Source of the DNA: a virus
Direction: 5' to 3' (one strand)
Virus record (IMG/VR): IMGVR_UViG_3300045534_000075
Coordinates: 1-45,933 of that record
DNA length: 45,933 nt
Positions 29,629 through 38,592 of this stretch are shown here, piece by piece. Both the position numbers and the translations under genes were made by a program. The stretch's first letter is position 1. The number at the start of each line of letters is the position of its first letter. Below the pieces are notes generated by a model, which was not told the DNA's origin, searched no databases, and saw only the letters and a program-made list of their open reading frames with translations.

Positions 29629-30234
29629 ATGATCGAAATATCCGTACAAAAAGCCATTAAAGACGCGAAGCGGGAATTTGCCGACCTTTCGGCGTACAAT
29701 ATTAAGCGCGGGGTGTCGAACGCGATTAACCATACCTTAGGCGTAAGCAAGACCCTAGTTCGGCGAAGTATCCAAGGGCAATATAAAATCCGGGCAAAGG
29801 AATTGAACAAGGCGATGCGCATACAGCGCGCAAGCGCAAGGCAGCCCGCGCAATATGGTATGCTGATTGCAAAAGGCAGCCCGCTTCCTCTTATCGGGTT
29901 TGGGGCAAGGCAGGTAAAGCGCGGGGTTTCCGTAAACGTGCTTAGCGGTCGCACGGTCATTAAGAAAGCCTTTATCGGTTCCATGCGAACGGGGTATCGC
30001 GGCGTATTTGCCCGTGGTACTTATTCTGGCGGTGAATTTCAATTCAGGACAAAACGAATACGCAAAACAGGATCGGACATTCCCATTACGGAATTGAAAA
30101 CGGTATCCATTCCAAAGGCTTTAGGAAACAGCGTCGTGATCAAGCACCTTACCGAAAAAATCAACACGCATTTTCCCGGCCGTCTAACGCATGAACTTAT
30201 GCGGCTGCGCACGTCGGTAGGCGACGGCGTGTAA
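29629..30234 (+). CDS. Minor tail protein Z-like
   Basis: The 201-residue basic protein resembles the lambda gpZ minor tail family: helical N terminus (KAIKDAKREFADLSAYNIKRGVSNAINHTLG), then a RQPAQYGMLIAKGSPLPLIGF segment and C-terminal HLTEKINTHFPGRLTHELMRL. gpZ acts at tail completion. It is the first late gene, separated from the packaging genes by 211 bases of non-coding DNA, an unusual place for a tail protein. Confidence 0.75.
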   Translation: MIEISVQKAIKDAKREFADLSAYNIKRGVSNAINHTLGVSKTLVRRSIQGQYKIRAKELNKAMRIQRASARQPAQYGMLIAKGSPLPLIGFGARQVKRGVSVNVLSGRTVIKKAFIGSMRTGYRGVFARGTYSGGEFQFRTKRIRKTGSDIPITELKTVSIPKALGNSVVIKHLTEKINTHFPGRLTHELMRLRTSVGDGV

Positions 30235-30445
30235 AGTCGTTTGTAGGGCAACGTGGCGCGAACGGTGGGGCTTGTGCGATGCGGATTGTTGCGCCGGGGG
30301 TAGGGGGTTTAGGTTCTCCCTGTCCTGGATGGTTTGCGCGGCCCTGACGCCCGAAATCTCGCCAGCCAGACCTTCCCCCGCTTCGGTCGCGTAAAATCCG
30401 CCTGCCGGATATTTACAATCCCAAAAACCGCCGTATCTTTGCCGC
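30235..30445. other. Non-coding GC-rich gap before the terminase genes
   Basis: No good ORF is present on either strand. It contains G-rich runs (GGGGGTAGGGGG at 30296-30307) and a near dyad (GGCGCGAAC at 30255 with GTTGCGCC at 30289). DNA just upstream of the small terminase gene often holds the cos or pac site, so this is the best candidate packaging region. That is inference from position. Confidence 0.5.
30434..30441 (+). promoter_or_regulatory. -7 element directly before the small terminase gene
   Basis: TATCTTTG is followed after four bases by ATG at 30446, so transcription would start at or beside the start codon. TTTACA at 30412-30417 stands upstream at roughly -33, though not the usual TTTG. 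Confidence 0.6.
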
Positions 30446-30991
30446 ATGGAAGAAAAAATAAGTATTAGAAAATTTGCCAAACAGTTGGGCATCGCGGAAA
30501 CTTCAATCCGCAAAGCCATTGAATCCGAACGCATTGTAAAGGGGGTGGTAAAAGACGAATCAGGCCGCCCGTGGATTTTGCCGGACGTCGCAAAAGCCGA
30601 ATACCTGAACACGCACGACCCGGACTATAAACGCCGGCCGGAGATTTACGAAAAGTTGAAACAGGAGGCCGGCAAAGAAGAAACCAACACCCCATCGCCG
30701 ACCGGGCAAAGCACCGCCGAACTCAAAAGGATGCTATCCGAAATCCGCGTACAAAAAGAATCCATCGAACTGCGAAAAGCAAAAGGCGAACTGGTGGACA
30801 AAAAGAAAGTTTACGCGCAACTTTTCACGATGGGACAGGAAATGCGCGCAACATTCCAGGCAATACCCGACCGCGTGATTGATTCAATCCTGGCAGCCAA
30901 AGACCGGAACGAAGCGCACAACATTTTGAGCCTAGCAATTTCCGAGGCACTTACGCAACTGGCGGAAATCCAAAAAAGGGACATTACATGA
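30446..30991 (+). CDS. Terminase small subunit
   Basis: The 181-residue protein has an N-terminal helix-turn-helix (ISIRKFAKQLGIAETSIRKAIES), as in lambda Nu1-like and DUF1441 small terminases, and a C-terminal helical part (AELKRMLSEIRVQKESIELRKAKGELVDKKKV) that would oligomerise and bind the large subunit. It recognises the packaging site. It overlaps the large terminase start by 4 bases. Confidence 0.88.
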   Translation: MEEKISIRKFAKQLGIAETSIRKAIESERIVKGVVKDESGRPWILPDVAKAEYLNTHDPDYKRRPEIYEKLKQEAGKEETNTPSPTGQSTAELKRMLSEIRVQKESIELRKAKGELVDKKKVYAQLFTMGQEMRATFQAIPDRVIDSILAAKDRNEAHNILSLAISEALTQLAEIQKRDIT

Positions 30992-32832
30992 AGCCGTTTG
31001 ATCTGCTCAAAGGATTTTGCGACGGCCTGAAACCGGAGCCGATGTTGAAAGTCAGCGAGTGGGCGGACCGTCACCGCTTCCTCTCCTCCACCGCATCGAG
31101 CGAGCCGGGACTTTGGCGCACCGCCCGCACGCCTTACCTTCGCGAAATCCTGGACAAACTATCCGCCAACGACCCGGCGCAAAAAATTATCGTAATGAAG
31201 GGCGCGCAACTCGGATTTACGGAGGCGGGCTGCAACTGGATCGGCTATGTGATAGACGTAGCGCCGGGGCCGATGCTGGCTGTTATGCCCACAGACGAAA
31301 CCGTAAAGCGCAATTCAAAAATGCGCATCGCTCCAATGATCGAAGCCACGCCGCGGCTTCGCGAAAAAATCGCGCCCGTTCGCAGTCGTGACGGGGATAA
31401 CAGCACATCCCAAAAATCTTTCCCCGGCGGCGTGCTGGCAATGACCGGGGCAAATAGCGCGGTCGGCTTACGCTCCATGCCGGTGCGTTACCTTTTTCTT
31501 GATGAGGTGGACGCCTACCCAAACGACCTGGACGGCGAAGGTTCGCCCGTCGAACTGGCAATGGCGCGAACCCGCACGTTTGCGCGCCGGAAAATCTACA
31601 TTGTCAGCACGCCGGTCACGCAGGGTTCTTCAATAGTCGAGCGCGAATTTGCGGCAACCGACCAACGCTATTTTCAAGTCCCGTGCCCGCATTGCGGCGC
31701 ACTTCAAAAATTAGTATGGGAGCAGGTGCGCTGGCAGACGGGCGACCCGAATAGCGCCTATTACGAGTGCGGGCATTGTTTCGAACCAATACAGGAGCGC
31801 TTCAAACCCGCCATGCTGGAAGCCGGGCACTGGATATGCGACGCGCCGGAAAATGAGGACGGGCGGACGTATGGGTATCATATTAACTCGCTGTATTCCC
31901 CTTACGGCTGGTATTCCTGGGCGGATGCCGTGCGGGACTGGGAGGACGCTCAAAAGGACGTGAACCGGCTAAAGGCATTCACTAACACCGTGCTAGGGCT
32001 ACCCTGGGAGGAAACGGGCGAAGTGCCAGCCTGGGAAATGCTATACAACCGCCGGGAAAATTACCAAATCGGCAAACCGACAAAAGACGTTGTACTGCTT
32101 ACCGCCGGGGTGGACATCCAAAAAGACCGCATCGAACTTGAGATTGTCGGATGGGGTAAGGGTAAGCGTTCCTGGTCAATAGACTACCGCGTACTGATCG
32201 GCGACACGTCCGACCGGGACGTGTGGAATCAATTAGCCCGCATTGTCGGCGAATCCTGGGAGCGCGAAGACGGCGCGCTGTTGCCCCTTTCGCGCATGTG
32301 CATTGACAGCGGATATAACACGACGCACGTGTACGACTTTTGCCGCCGGTTCGATCCGTCGCGGGTGGTACCCACAAAAGGCCAGGACAAACAGCCGGTT
32401 ATGGTAAGCACCCCGCGCGCGGTGGATCGGCAGCGCAACGGTAAACCCGTAGGCGTGTTGGGGCTGTATAACGTCGGCGTTTCCATTATTAAGTCCGAAC
32501 TCTACGGCTGGCTAAAACTCCACAAGGGCGAAGGCGCGGCCGCGCCGCCGGGCTTTTGCCACTTCCCCGAATACGGCGCAAACTACTTCAAGGGGCTGGC
32601 GTCCGAACGCCTGCAAAAAAAGATAATCAAGGGCTACCCGGTATGGGAATGGCATAAGGTGTACGACCGTAACGAACCCCTTGACTGTCGGGTGTACGCC
32701 CGCGCCGCTGCCTGCCTTGTAGGTATTGACCGTTGGGATGATCAACACTTCGACGCGTTTCAATCCGGCTATCAAAAAAAGCAGACGGACGCGCCGCAAA
32801 CAATCCAGCGCCGGAAATCGGATTTTTGGTAA
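30988..32832 (+). CDS. Terminase large subunit (lambda gpA family)
   Basis: The 614-residue packaging motor belongs to the gpA family. It has a Walker A-like KGAQLGFTE (71-79), Walker B YLFLDEVD (168-175), a zinc ribbon CPHC/CGHC (233-236, 261-264), and the nuclease domain starting GVDIQKD (374-380) whose Asp 376 would bind metal. ATP drives DNA translocation, and the nuclease makes the genome ends. The gpA family usually cuts at cos sites, which would give cohesive ends. It overlaps the small subunit gene by 4 bases. Confidence 0.96.
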   Translation: MKPFDLLKGFCDGLKPEPMLKVSEWADRHRFLSSTASSEPGLWRTARTPYLREILDKLSANDPAQKIIVMKGAQLGFTEAGCNWIGYVIDVAPGPMLAVMPTDETVKRNSKMRIAPMIEATPRLREKIAPVRSRDGDNSTSQKSFPGGVLAMTGANSAVGLRSMPVRYLFLDEVDAYPNDLDGEGSPVELAMARTRTFARRKIYIVSTPVTQGSSIVEREFAATDQRYFQVPCPHCGALQKLVWEQVRWQTGDPNSAYYECGHCFEPIQERFKPAMLEAGHWICDAPENEDGRTYGYHINSLYSPYGWYSWADAVRDWEDAQKDVNRLKAFTNTVLGLPWEETGEVPAWEMLYNRRENYQIGKPTKDVVLLTAGVDIQKDRIELEIVGWGKGKRSWSIDYRVLIGDTSDRDVWNQLARIVGESWEREDGALLPLSRMCIDSGYNTTHVYDFCRRFDPSRVVPTKGQDKQPVMVSTPRAVDRQRNGKPVGVLGLYNVGVSIIKSELYGWLKLHKGEGAAAPPGFCHFPEYGANYFKGLASERLQKKIIKGYPVWEWHKVYDRNEPLDCRVYARAAACLVGIDRWDDQHFDAFQSGYQKKQTDAPQTIQRRKSDFW

Positions 32833-32870
32833 AAACGCTGCATGCTGGTTACAGGCGGCGTTTTTCTTTT
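32831..32870 (+). terminator. Possible terminator after the large terminase gene
   Basis: AAAAACGC (32831-32838) pairs with GCGTTTTT (32858-32865), followed by CTTTT, with a 19-base loop that can fold further. It is followed by a new -7 element, so transcription may be reset before the gpW gene. Confidence 0.55.
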
Positions 32871-32896
32871 TTATATTTTTTTGCGGAAAAAAATAA

Positions 32897-32904
32897 TAAC
32901 TTTG
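32897..32904 (+). promoter_or_regulatory. -7 element before the gpW-like gene
   Basis: TAACTTTG lies four bases before the ATG at 32909, repeating the near-leaderless arrangement. No TTTG stands at the right distance upstream. Confidence 0.5.
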
Positions 32905-32908
32905 CGCC

Positions 32909-33118
32909 ATGTTCACACTTGAGCAATACACCACACTGAAAGCCGCTATCGCGCAAGGGGCGAAGGTCGTGCAATACGCGGATAAGCGGGTAGAGTACCG
33001 AAGCCTTGAAGAGATGCTTTCCCTGCTGGCACGCATGGAACAGGAACTCGGTATCGGTTCCGGCGCTCCGACATTCCAGGGCGCGCGCCGTGTTGGTCAA
33101 TACGATAAGGGCTTATGA
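32909..33118 (+). CDS. gpW-like head-tail joining protein
   Basis: The 69-residue protein matches lambda gpW family size and pattern: two helices (LEQYTTLKAAIAQGA; SLEEMLSLLARMEQELG) around a short beta hairpin (KVVQYADKRVEYRS). It binds the portal ring at head completion. It lies between terminase and portal as in lambda-type phages and overlaps the portal start by 4 bases. Confidence 0.88.
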   Translation: MFTLEQYTTLKAAIAQGAKVVQYADKRVEYRSLEEMLSLLARMEQELGIGSGAPTFQGARRVGQYDKGL

Positions 33119-34593
33119 ATATTCTCGACCGGATAATATCTTTTTTGTCCCCCGAAGCCGGGGCGCGTCGTGCGCGTGCGCGGGCGGTGGAGGGTATTAT
33201 CGGAGAACGCAAATACGACGGCGCAAGTAAGGGGCGGCGCAATCCGCGCAGCAACCCCTCCACCTCCGCAAATACCGAAATTTCAGCGGCCGCGCGCGAC
33301 CTGCGCAACAATCACCGGGATATGGTGCGTAACAACCCCTACGCGAAAAAAGCCGTTTCGGTTATCGCCGCCAACGTTGTAGGCACCGGTATCAAACCCG
33401 GCATCCAGGCATCGGGCAGCCGCGCAATGCGGGCAACAAAAACCGCATGGAAAATGTGGGCGGATACAACTGCCTGCGACTGGGAAGGCCGCAAAACCTT
33501 TGCAGGCATCCAACGCCTGGTAACTCAATCCGTCGCCGAATCCGGCGAAGTATTTGTCCGCGCACGCCGGGCAAACGCGCCGGGCAACGTGCCCCTAAAA
33601 TTGCAGGTACTGGAAGCGGATTTTTTGGATACCGCCAAAGACGGAATCAGCACTCCGAACGGCGGGTACATTATGCAGGGTATCGAATTTGACGCCGCCG
33701 GGCAACGGGTGGCGTATTGGATGTTTGACCACCACCCGGGCGAAAACCGCCTGTATCGCAGCCTTACATCCGCGCCTATCCCCGCCGACGAAATCGCGCA
33801 CATCTACTACGAAGATCGACCCGGTCAAATTCGTGGGATACCTTTCGGCGCGTCCGCCATGTTGCGCCTTCGCGACTTCGATGAATATGAAGACGCGCAA
33901 CTAATCCGCCAAAAAATCGCCGCCTGTTTTGCGGCGTTCGTAACGGATAACAAAGACCCGCTACCGGGCGAAGTTAACCCCGGCTCCTACCCGATCGAAC
34001 GAGTAGAACCCGGCATGATCGAATACCTGTCACCCGGCAAACAGGTTACCTTCGGCAACCCTCCACCCGCCGACGGGTACAACGATTACAGCCGCCGCGT
34101 ATTGCAGGGCGTCGCCGCCGGTTACGGCATTACATACGAAGCGCTTACCGGCGACCTGTCGAACGTCAATTTTTCCAGCGGCCGTATGGGCTGGATTGAA
34201 ATGGGGCGAATGATAGCGGACTGGCAGGAACTTATGCTGGTGCCCCAACTTTGCGACCGCGTTTTTTCCTGGTTTCAATCCGCCGGAACCGTTGCGGGGC
34301 TGGTAAACGGCACGGCGTCTGCAACCTGGACGCCGCCCGCGCGTATGATGATAGACCCGGTTAAGGAAACAAAGGGGCTATCCGAGCAGGTGCGTAACGG
34401 GTTCATATCATGGCAGGAGGCCGTTCGCCAAATGGGTTACGACCCGGATATGACCGCTGAAGAACTGGCACAGGATTACGCAAAGTTTGACGCGTCTAAC
34501 TTCCTGCTAGCTTGCGACCCGCGATACGACCCAAACCGGGCGCAACCCGCCGAACCGCCAGACGACCCAAACGACGACCCCGGCGACACGTAA
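33115..34593 (+). CDS. Portal protein (lambda gpB family)
   Basis: The 492-residue protein is a lambda-type portal: DLRNNHRDMVRNNPYAKKAV near residue 64, VSVIAANVVGTGIKP, and a central MLRLRDFDEYEDAQLIRQKIAACFAAFV helix region. The C-terminal half includes YEALTGDLSNVNFSSGRMGWIEM, highly typical of the family. It forms the dodecameric ring for DNA passage. The acidic end (PDDPNDDPGDT) is unstructured. It overlaps gpW by 4 bases. Confidence 0.95.
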   Translation: MNILDRIISFLSPEAGARRARARAVEGIIGERKYDGASKGRRNPRSNPSTSANTEISAAARDLRNNHRDMVRNNPYAKKAVSVIAANVVGTGIKPGIQASGSRAMRATKTAWKMWADTTACDWEGRKTFAGIQRLVTQSVAESGEVFVRARRANAPGNVPLKLQVLEADFLDTAKDGISTPNGGYIMQGIEFDAAGQRVAYWMFDHHPGENRLYRSLTSAPIPADEIAHIYYEDRPGQIRGIPFGASAMLRLRDFDEYEDAQLIRQKIAACFAAFVTDNKDPLPGEVNPGSYPIERVEPGMIEYLSPGKQVTFGNPPPADGYNDYSRRVLQGVAAGYGITYEALTGDLSNVNFSSGRMGWIEMGRMIADWQELMLVPQLCDRVFSWFQSAGTVAGLVNGTASATWTPPARMMIDPVKETKGLSEQVRNGFISWQEAVRQMGYDPDMTAEELAQDYAKFDASNFLLACDPRYDPNRAQPAEPPDDPNDDPGDT

Positions 34594-34630
34594 ACCCAAA
34601 CGAAAATAAAAATAATTCGGAAAAAGTCCG

Positions 34631-34638
34631 TAATATTG
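34631..34638 (+). promoter_or_regulatory. Possible -7 element before the capsid gene
   Basis: TAATATTG lies 11 bases before the ATG at 34649, in the 55-base gap after the portal gene. It matches TAnnTTTG at all but one fixed position. Extra transcription here would suit the highly expressed capsid gene. Confidence 0.4.
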
Positions 34639-34648
34639 CAGCGAAAAA

Positions 34649-36619
34649 ATGAATCAAGAAAATAACAACCCGCAAAGTATGCAGCGCGACGAACCCGGCA
34701 ACCAAATCCGGGCAATTTTCACGCCGGATACCATGAACGACGCCGAACGCACGGTGGAGGTAGTATTTGGAACCGACGAACCGGTGATGATGAACACCTT
34801 TGCCGGGCCTGTTCTCGAATCCCTGTCTTTCAGCGGCACCGCCGTTCGCATGGATCGGCTGAACAACGGCGCGCCCTTGCTGGATAACCACAACCGCTTT
34901 GGGTCAATTACCGAATCCGTGATTGGTGTTGTAGAAAAAGCCTGGACGGACGGGAAACGCGGGTACGCAAAAGTCCGCTTTTCCAAATCCAACAAAGGCG
35001 AGCGCGCTATGCAGGAGGTAAAGGACGGAATTATCCGTAACGTGTCTGTTGGGTATTCTGTGCAAAAATACGAACGCGAAAAACCAAAGAACCCAAACGA
35101 ACCGGAACTTTTCCGGGCAATCGAATGGACACCCCACGAAATAAGCCTTGTATCAGTTCCGGCGGATAAAAACGCCGGGGTACGGGCGCAAATCACAAAT
35201 ATTAACAACGCAACAACAATGAACGAAAACAACACGCCGGACGTACCGGCAACCCCTGTTCCGGCTGTTGCCCCGTTGAATCCTGATCAAGTGCGTAGCG
35301 AAGCCATCCAGGCTGAACGCGCCCGCGTCACCGGGATTCAGGACGCCGTTCGCGCCGCTAAACTACCGGGCGAATTCGGGGCTAAACTCATTGCCGACGG
35401 CACAACGCTCGACAATGCCCGCGCGCTTATCATTGAAGAGTGGGCTAAGCAGGCCGCGCAACCGACGCACAGCCAAAACCCGGCCGCATCCGCATCCGTC
35501 GGAGCCGACCGCGAAGCCGAAGGACGCCGCGAAGCCGTATCGGATTATCTGTTTCTGCGCGCCGAACCTACTTTGGCCGGCAAAGAAGTAAAAGACGACC
35601 GCCGCCGCGCCGCCGAACAGTACCGCGGGCTTTCCCTGCTGGACATCGCCCGCCAAAGCCTTGAGCGCGCCGGTGTCAGCACGTCCGGCATGGACAAAAT
35701 GGAACTCGTAAAACGTTCGATCACATCCAGCACCTCGGATTTTCCTGTCCTGCTGGAAGGCACGAACCGCCGCGTCCTGCTGGCTTCTTACGAAAATGCA
35801 GGCGACATGTGGCGGCGCTTTTGCGCTGTTGGATCGGTCGGCGACTTCCGCGAATACAAGCGCTTGCGTACCGGTTCGTTTTCGAACCTTGACGCGCTCC
35901 AGGAAAACGGCAACTACAAAACAAAAGCCATCCCCGACGGCGAAGCGGAAAAGATAAGCGCCACGACAAAGGGTAACACGATCAACGTGTCCCGCAAAAT
36001 GATCGTGAACGACGACCTTTCCGCCTTTACCCGCCTGGCTGCTATGCTCGGACGCGCGGCCGCACGTTCGATCGAAAGCGACGTGTTTGCCCTGTTTGCC
36101 CTGAATAGCGGCAACGGCCCGACAATGGGCGACGGCAACCCGCTGTTCCATTCCAGCCACGGCAACATCGCAGCCACCGCCGCAAAACCGACGGTTGACG
36201 CTTTCGACGCCGCCCGCGTTCAAATGGCAATCCAGCGCGACCCGTCCGGCAACGACTTTCTCGACCTTCGCCCTGCCTTGTGGCTCGGCCCGATCGGCAT
36301 CGGTGGCCTGGCACGCGTAACAAACGAAAACCAATACAACCCGGACGTAACCAACAAGTTTCAGGTAGCCAATCAGGTGCGCGGACTTGTGGGCGATGTA
36401 ATTGACAGCCCGCGCCTTTCTGGCACGGCCTGGTACATGCTGGCAAACCCCGCCGATGAACCCGTGTTTGAAGTTGCCTTCCTGGACGGTGTGCAAACCC
36501 CGTACCTTGAGCAAGACGAACCGTTCGACGTGGACGGCATCCGTTGGAAAATCCGCCTGGACTACGGCGTCGGCGCAATCGGCTGGCGCGGTATTGTTCG
36601 CAACGCAGGCACGGCCTAA
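34649..36619 (+). CDS. Prohead protease - major capsid protein fusion
   Basis: The 656-residue protein joins two functions. Residues about 25-185 match the HK97 prohead protease fold (PLLDNHNRFG with the catalytic-type His, then IIRNVSVGY with a Ser, and WTPHEISLVSVPAD). Residues about 345-656 match the Mu gpT-like major head subunit (RSITSSTSDFPVLLEGT, YKRLRTGSFSNLDAL, NVSRKMIVNDDLSAFTRL, LRPALWLGP). The linker, residues 190-340, is helical and could serve as scaffold. Protease self-cleavage would release the capsid protein. An in-frame ATG at 35219 after an ACAACAAC stretch could start a shorter scaffold-capsid product. Confidence 0.92.
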   Translation: MNQENNNPQSMQRDEPGNQIRAIFTPDTMNDAERTVEVVFGTDEPVMMNTFAGPVLESLSFSGTAVRMDRLNNGAPLLDNHNRFGSITESVIGVVEKAWTDGKRGYAKVRFSKSNKGERAMQEVKDGIIRNVSVGYSVQKYEREKPKNPNEPELFRAIEWTPHEISLVSVPADKNAGVRAQITNINNATTMNENNTPDVPATPVPAVAPLNPDQVRSEAIQAERARVTGIQDAVRAAKLPGEFGAKLIADGTTLDNARALIIEEWAKQAAQPTHSQNPAASASVGADREAEGRREAVSDYLFLRAEPTLAGKEVKDDRRRAAEQYRGLSLLDIARQSLERAGVSTSGMDKMELVKRSITSSTSDFPVLLEGTNRRVLLASYENAGDMWRRFCAVGSVGDFREYKRLRTGSFSNLDALQENGNYKTKAIPDGEAEKISATTKGNTINVSRKMIVNDDLSAFTRLAAMLGRAAARSIESDVFALFALNSGNGPTMGDGNPLFHSSHGNIAATAAKPTVDAFDAARVQMAIQRDPSGNDFLDLRPALWLGPIGIGGLARVTNENQYNPDVTNKFQVANQVRGLVGDVIDSPRLSGTAWYMLANPADEPVFEVAFLDGVQTPYLEQDEPFDVDGIRWKIRLDYGVGAIGWRGIVRNAGTA

Positions 36620-36638
36620 ACTATCAAATGAAAACAAC

Positions 36639-36659
36639 GGGGGCGGGTAATCCGCTCCC
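36639..36659. other. Hairpin between capsid and decoration genes
   Basis: GGGGGCGG (36639-36646) pairs with CCGCTCCC (36652-36659), one G-T wobble, over a 5-base loop. No T-run follows. It may protect the capsid mRNA 3' end or lower readthrough. Confidence 0.5.
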
Positions 36660-36688
36660 ACCTTTCAAAAATTAAAAAAGTCAAAAAA

Positions 36689-37060
36689 ATGGCACAAAAT
36701 CATATACACCCCGGCGGCACGATTGAGGTGACCCTGGGTAGCGGCGAAACCGCCTTAAAGGTCGGTGACGGCCGTCTGGTGGGTTCCATGTTCGGCGTGA
36801 TCCTGTCGCTCACTCGTGCAGGCCAAACCGTGTTTTCAAACCAGGCATCCGCACAGGGCGACATCGCTGTTATCTCCCTCCAAGGGGTGTACGCAGTCAA
36901 AAAAACGAATCCCCTCGTGATCAACTTGGGCGACAAATTGTACTGGGACAATACCGCAAAGGAACTCAACAAGACCAATACGAACACCTTTGTAGGCTAC
37001 GCCTATGCAGCCGCCGCCAACACCGACGGCACGGTTCAAATCAAACTGCAAACCGCCTAA
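36689..37060 (+). CDS. DUF2190 capsid decoration protein
   Basis: The 123-residue beta-rich protein matches DUF2190: HPGGTIEVTLGSGETALKVGDG at the start, DIAVISLQGVYAVKKTN and LGDKLYWDNTAKELNKTN in the middle, and FVGYAYAAAANTDGTVQIKL at the end. Such proteins decorate the capsid surface. The start follows an A-rich leader (AAAAAAGTCAAAAAA), suggesting strong translation. Confidence 0.88.
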   Translation: MAQNHIHPGGTIEVTLGSGETALKVGDGRLVGSMFGVILSLTRAGQTVFSNQASAQGDIAVISLQGVYAVKKTNPLVINLGDKLYWDNTAKELNKTNTNTFVGYAYAAAANTDGTVQIKLQTA

Positions 37061-37066
37061 ACGCTA

Positions 37067-37420
37067 ATGCCGTCCAACTTCGATACCATGCAGGCGGGGG
37101 TATTCGAGCAGGCTAAAACCCTGTTCGGATATGCCGCCGCATGGGTATCGGTGGACGGTTCGGCATCTTGGACTGGCAACGTCCTGTTCAAGAACCCAAA
37201 CGAAACATACCGGCCGGGGGGTACTTTCCAATACGACCCGTACCGTTACGAAATGGAATATAAGGCAGGGGACTTCCCCGGCTTGCTGGAACGCGTCGAA
37301 AGTCGCGGCAACCCGGAAACCGTTACCGTTGACGGAAAAGAATACCACGTCCGCGATATAACGGCGGACTTCGATGGCAAAACCTATCGCGCAACACTTC
37401 AACCCGTCGCCGACCTGTGA
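37067..37420 (+). CDS. Probable head-tail joining protein
   Basis: The 117-residue beta-rich protein (ASWTGNVLFKNPNETYRPGGTFQYDP; VTVDGKEYHVRDITADFDGKTY) resembles the gpFII-like head-tail attachment fold in size and position after the decoration gene. I cannot assign the exact family. Its stop overlaps the GTG start of the next gene (GTGA). Confidence 0.7.
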   Translation: MPSNFDTMQAGVFEQAKTLFGYAAAWVSVDGSASWTGNVLFKNPNETYRPGGTFQYDPYRYEMEYKAGDFPGLLERVESRGNPETVTVDGKEYHVRDITADFDGKTYRATLQPVADL

Positions 37421-38586
37421 ATTATGCGAAACTTGAAGATTCAATCATTCAACGCCTGGAGCCGTTGCGCGCTTTGGGGTTTGAAGTTGTTGCCCTGCCG
37501 GATCGTGACAGCGAATACGAGCGGCCGTTCAAATTCGGGCGCGTCACGGTAGCCTACAAAAATAGCATTTTCTCGGAGGACGGCCACAACCCGAAGCCGA
37601 CGATTTTCAGCACGAACGAGATCGTGCAAAAGGAAACCGCCGAACTGGAAATCATAATTCAGGCGCGCGTACTTCGCACGGACAAAGGCGTGCACTGGCT
37701 CAAACAAGCCGTTACAAAGCAACTTGTAGGCCACATGCCGGATTCCTGGGGGCGCTTATACATCCGCGAATATCGGTTTGTTGAGCATGCCGACGGGATA
37801 TTTACGTATGCGCTTACCCTGTTTACTTCCGGGCTTGTAGTACAACACAACGACCCGGAAATTTTGCCTATACTTCAACAGGTTACCGTCCTGCTCGGTA
37901 CCGACCCGGCGAACGTAATCAGTGCGGCCAGCGAACTCGCATCCGGCGCAACCGACCCGGACGCCGGGCTGTACAATACAACGCCGGGGCATTCGTTCAG
38001 TATCAAATACGAATTTTTCGATCCGTCCGGCACGCCGACAAACCTAACCGGCTATTCCTTCCGGTGGGCGCTCAAAAAGTTCGTAACCGACCCCGTACCT
38101 CTTGCATTGAAAACCCCGACGGCATCCGGTAACGTAGTGATCGGCGGGATCGGTGCAATTGAAAATATCTTTGCGCCGGGGACATACAAGGCGATTTTAG
38201 AGGTAATTAACCCCTCGCTTGTAGTCGAACAGGAGATTTTGTACACGGTCACAAGTTCCGCGATTACAGCACAAGAGGGCGGCGCGTACGTATTCCAGAC
38301 GGGCGTATCTTTCGCGCTGAAATACGAATTTTTCACGCCCGCCGGAACGCCTGCAAACTTTGCAGGATATACGTTCAACTGGGCGCTCAAAGCATCGGCA
38401 ACAAGTCCGGCGCTGCTTACAAAAACCCCGCAGGCGGCTGCAAACGTCGTATTTGCGACCGTTTCACCGGCTGAAAATAATTTCACGCCGAACACCTACC
38501 TGTCTATTTTGGAGGTAATCAACCCCGAAGGTTTGATTGAGCAGGAAATTATCAGTCAAGTTATCATTGAACCGCAGTATATTTGA
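37417..38586 (+). CDS. Mu gp37-like tail terminator with two C-terminal Ig-like repeats
   Basis: Residues 1-145 resemble the Mu gp37 family, probable tail terminator or completion proteins (IIQRLEPLRALGFEVVALPD; LYIREYRFVEHADGIFTYAL). Residues 188-290 and 298-389 are two copies of an all-beta domain (FSIKYEFFDPSGTPTNLTGYSF and FALKYEFFTPAGTPANFAGYTF; LEVINPS..VEQEI and LEVINPEGLIEQEI). Added beta domains on a head-tail protein are unusual and would be displayed at the virion neck. The start is GTG, overlapping the previous stop. Confidence 0.75.
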   Translation: MNYAKLEDSIIQRLEPLRALGFEVVALPDRDSEYERPFKFGRVTVAYKNSIFSEDGHNPKPTIFSTNEIVQKETAELEIIIQARVLRTDKGVHWLKQAVTKQLVGHMPDSWGRLYIREYRFVEHADGIFTYALTLFTSGLVVQHNDPEILPILQQVTVLLGTDPANVISAASELASGATDPDAGLYNTTPGHSFSIKYEFFDPSGTPTNLTGYSFRWALKKFVTDPVPLALKTPTASGNVVIGGIGAIENIFAPGTYKAILEVINPSLVVEQEILYTVTSSAITAQEGGAYVFQTGVSFALKYEFFTPAGTPANFAGYTFNWALKASATSPALLTKTPQAAANVVFATVSPAENNFTPNTYLSILEVINPEGLIEQEIISQVIIEPQYI

Positions 38587-38592
38587 GCCGCC

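Noticed and set aside
35363-36661. Long minus-strand ORF (432 codons) opposite the capsid gene
   Set aside because: It is antisense to the well-supported protease-capsid gene, has low-complexity sequence unlike a known protein, and arises from GC-rich codon bias.
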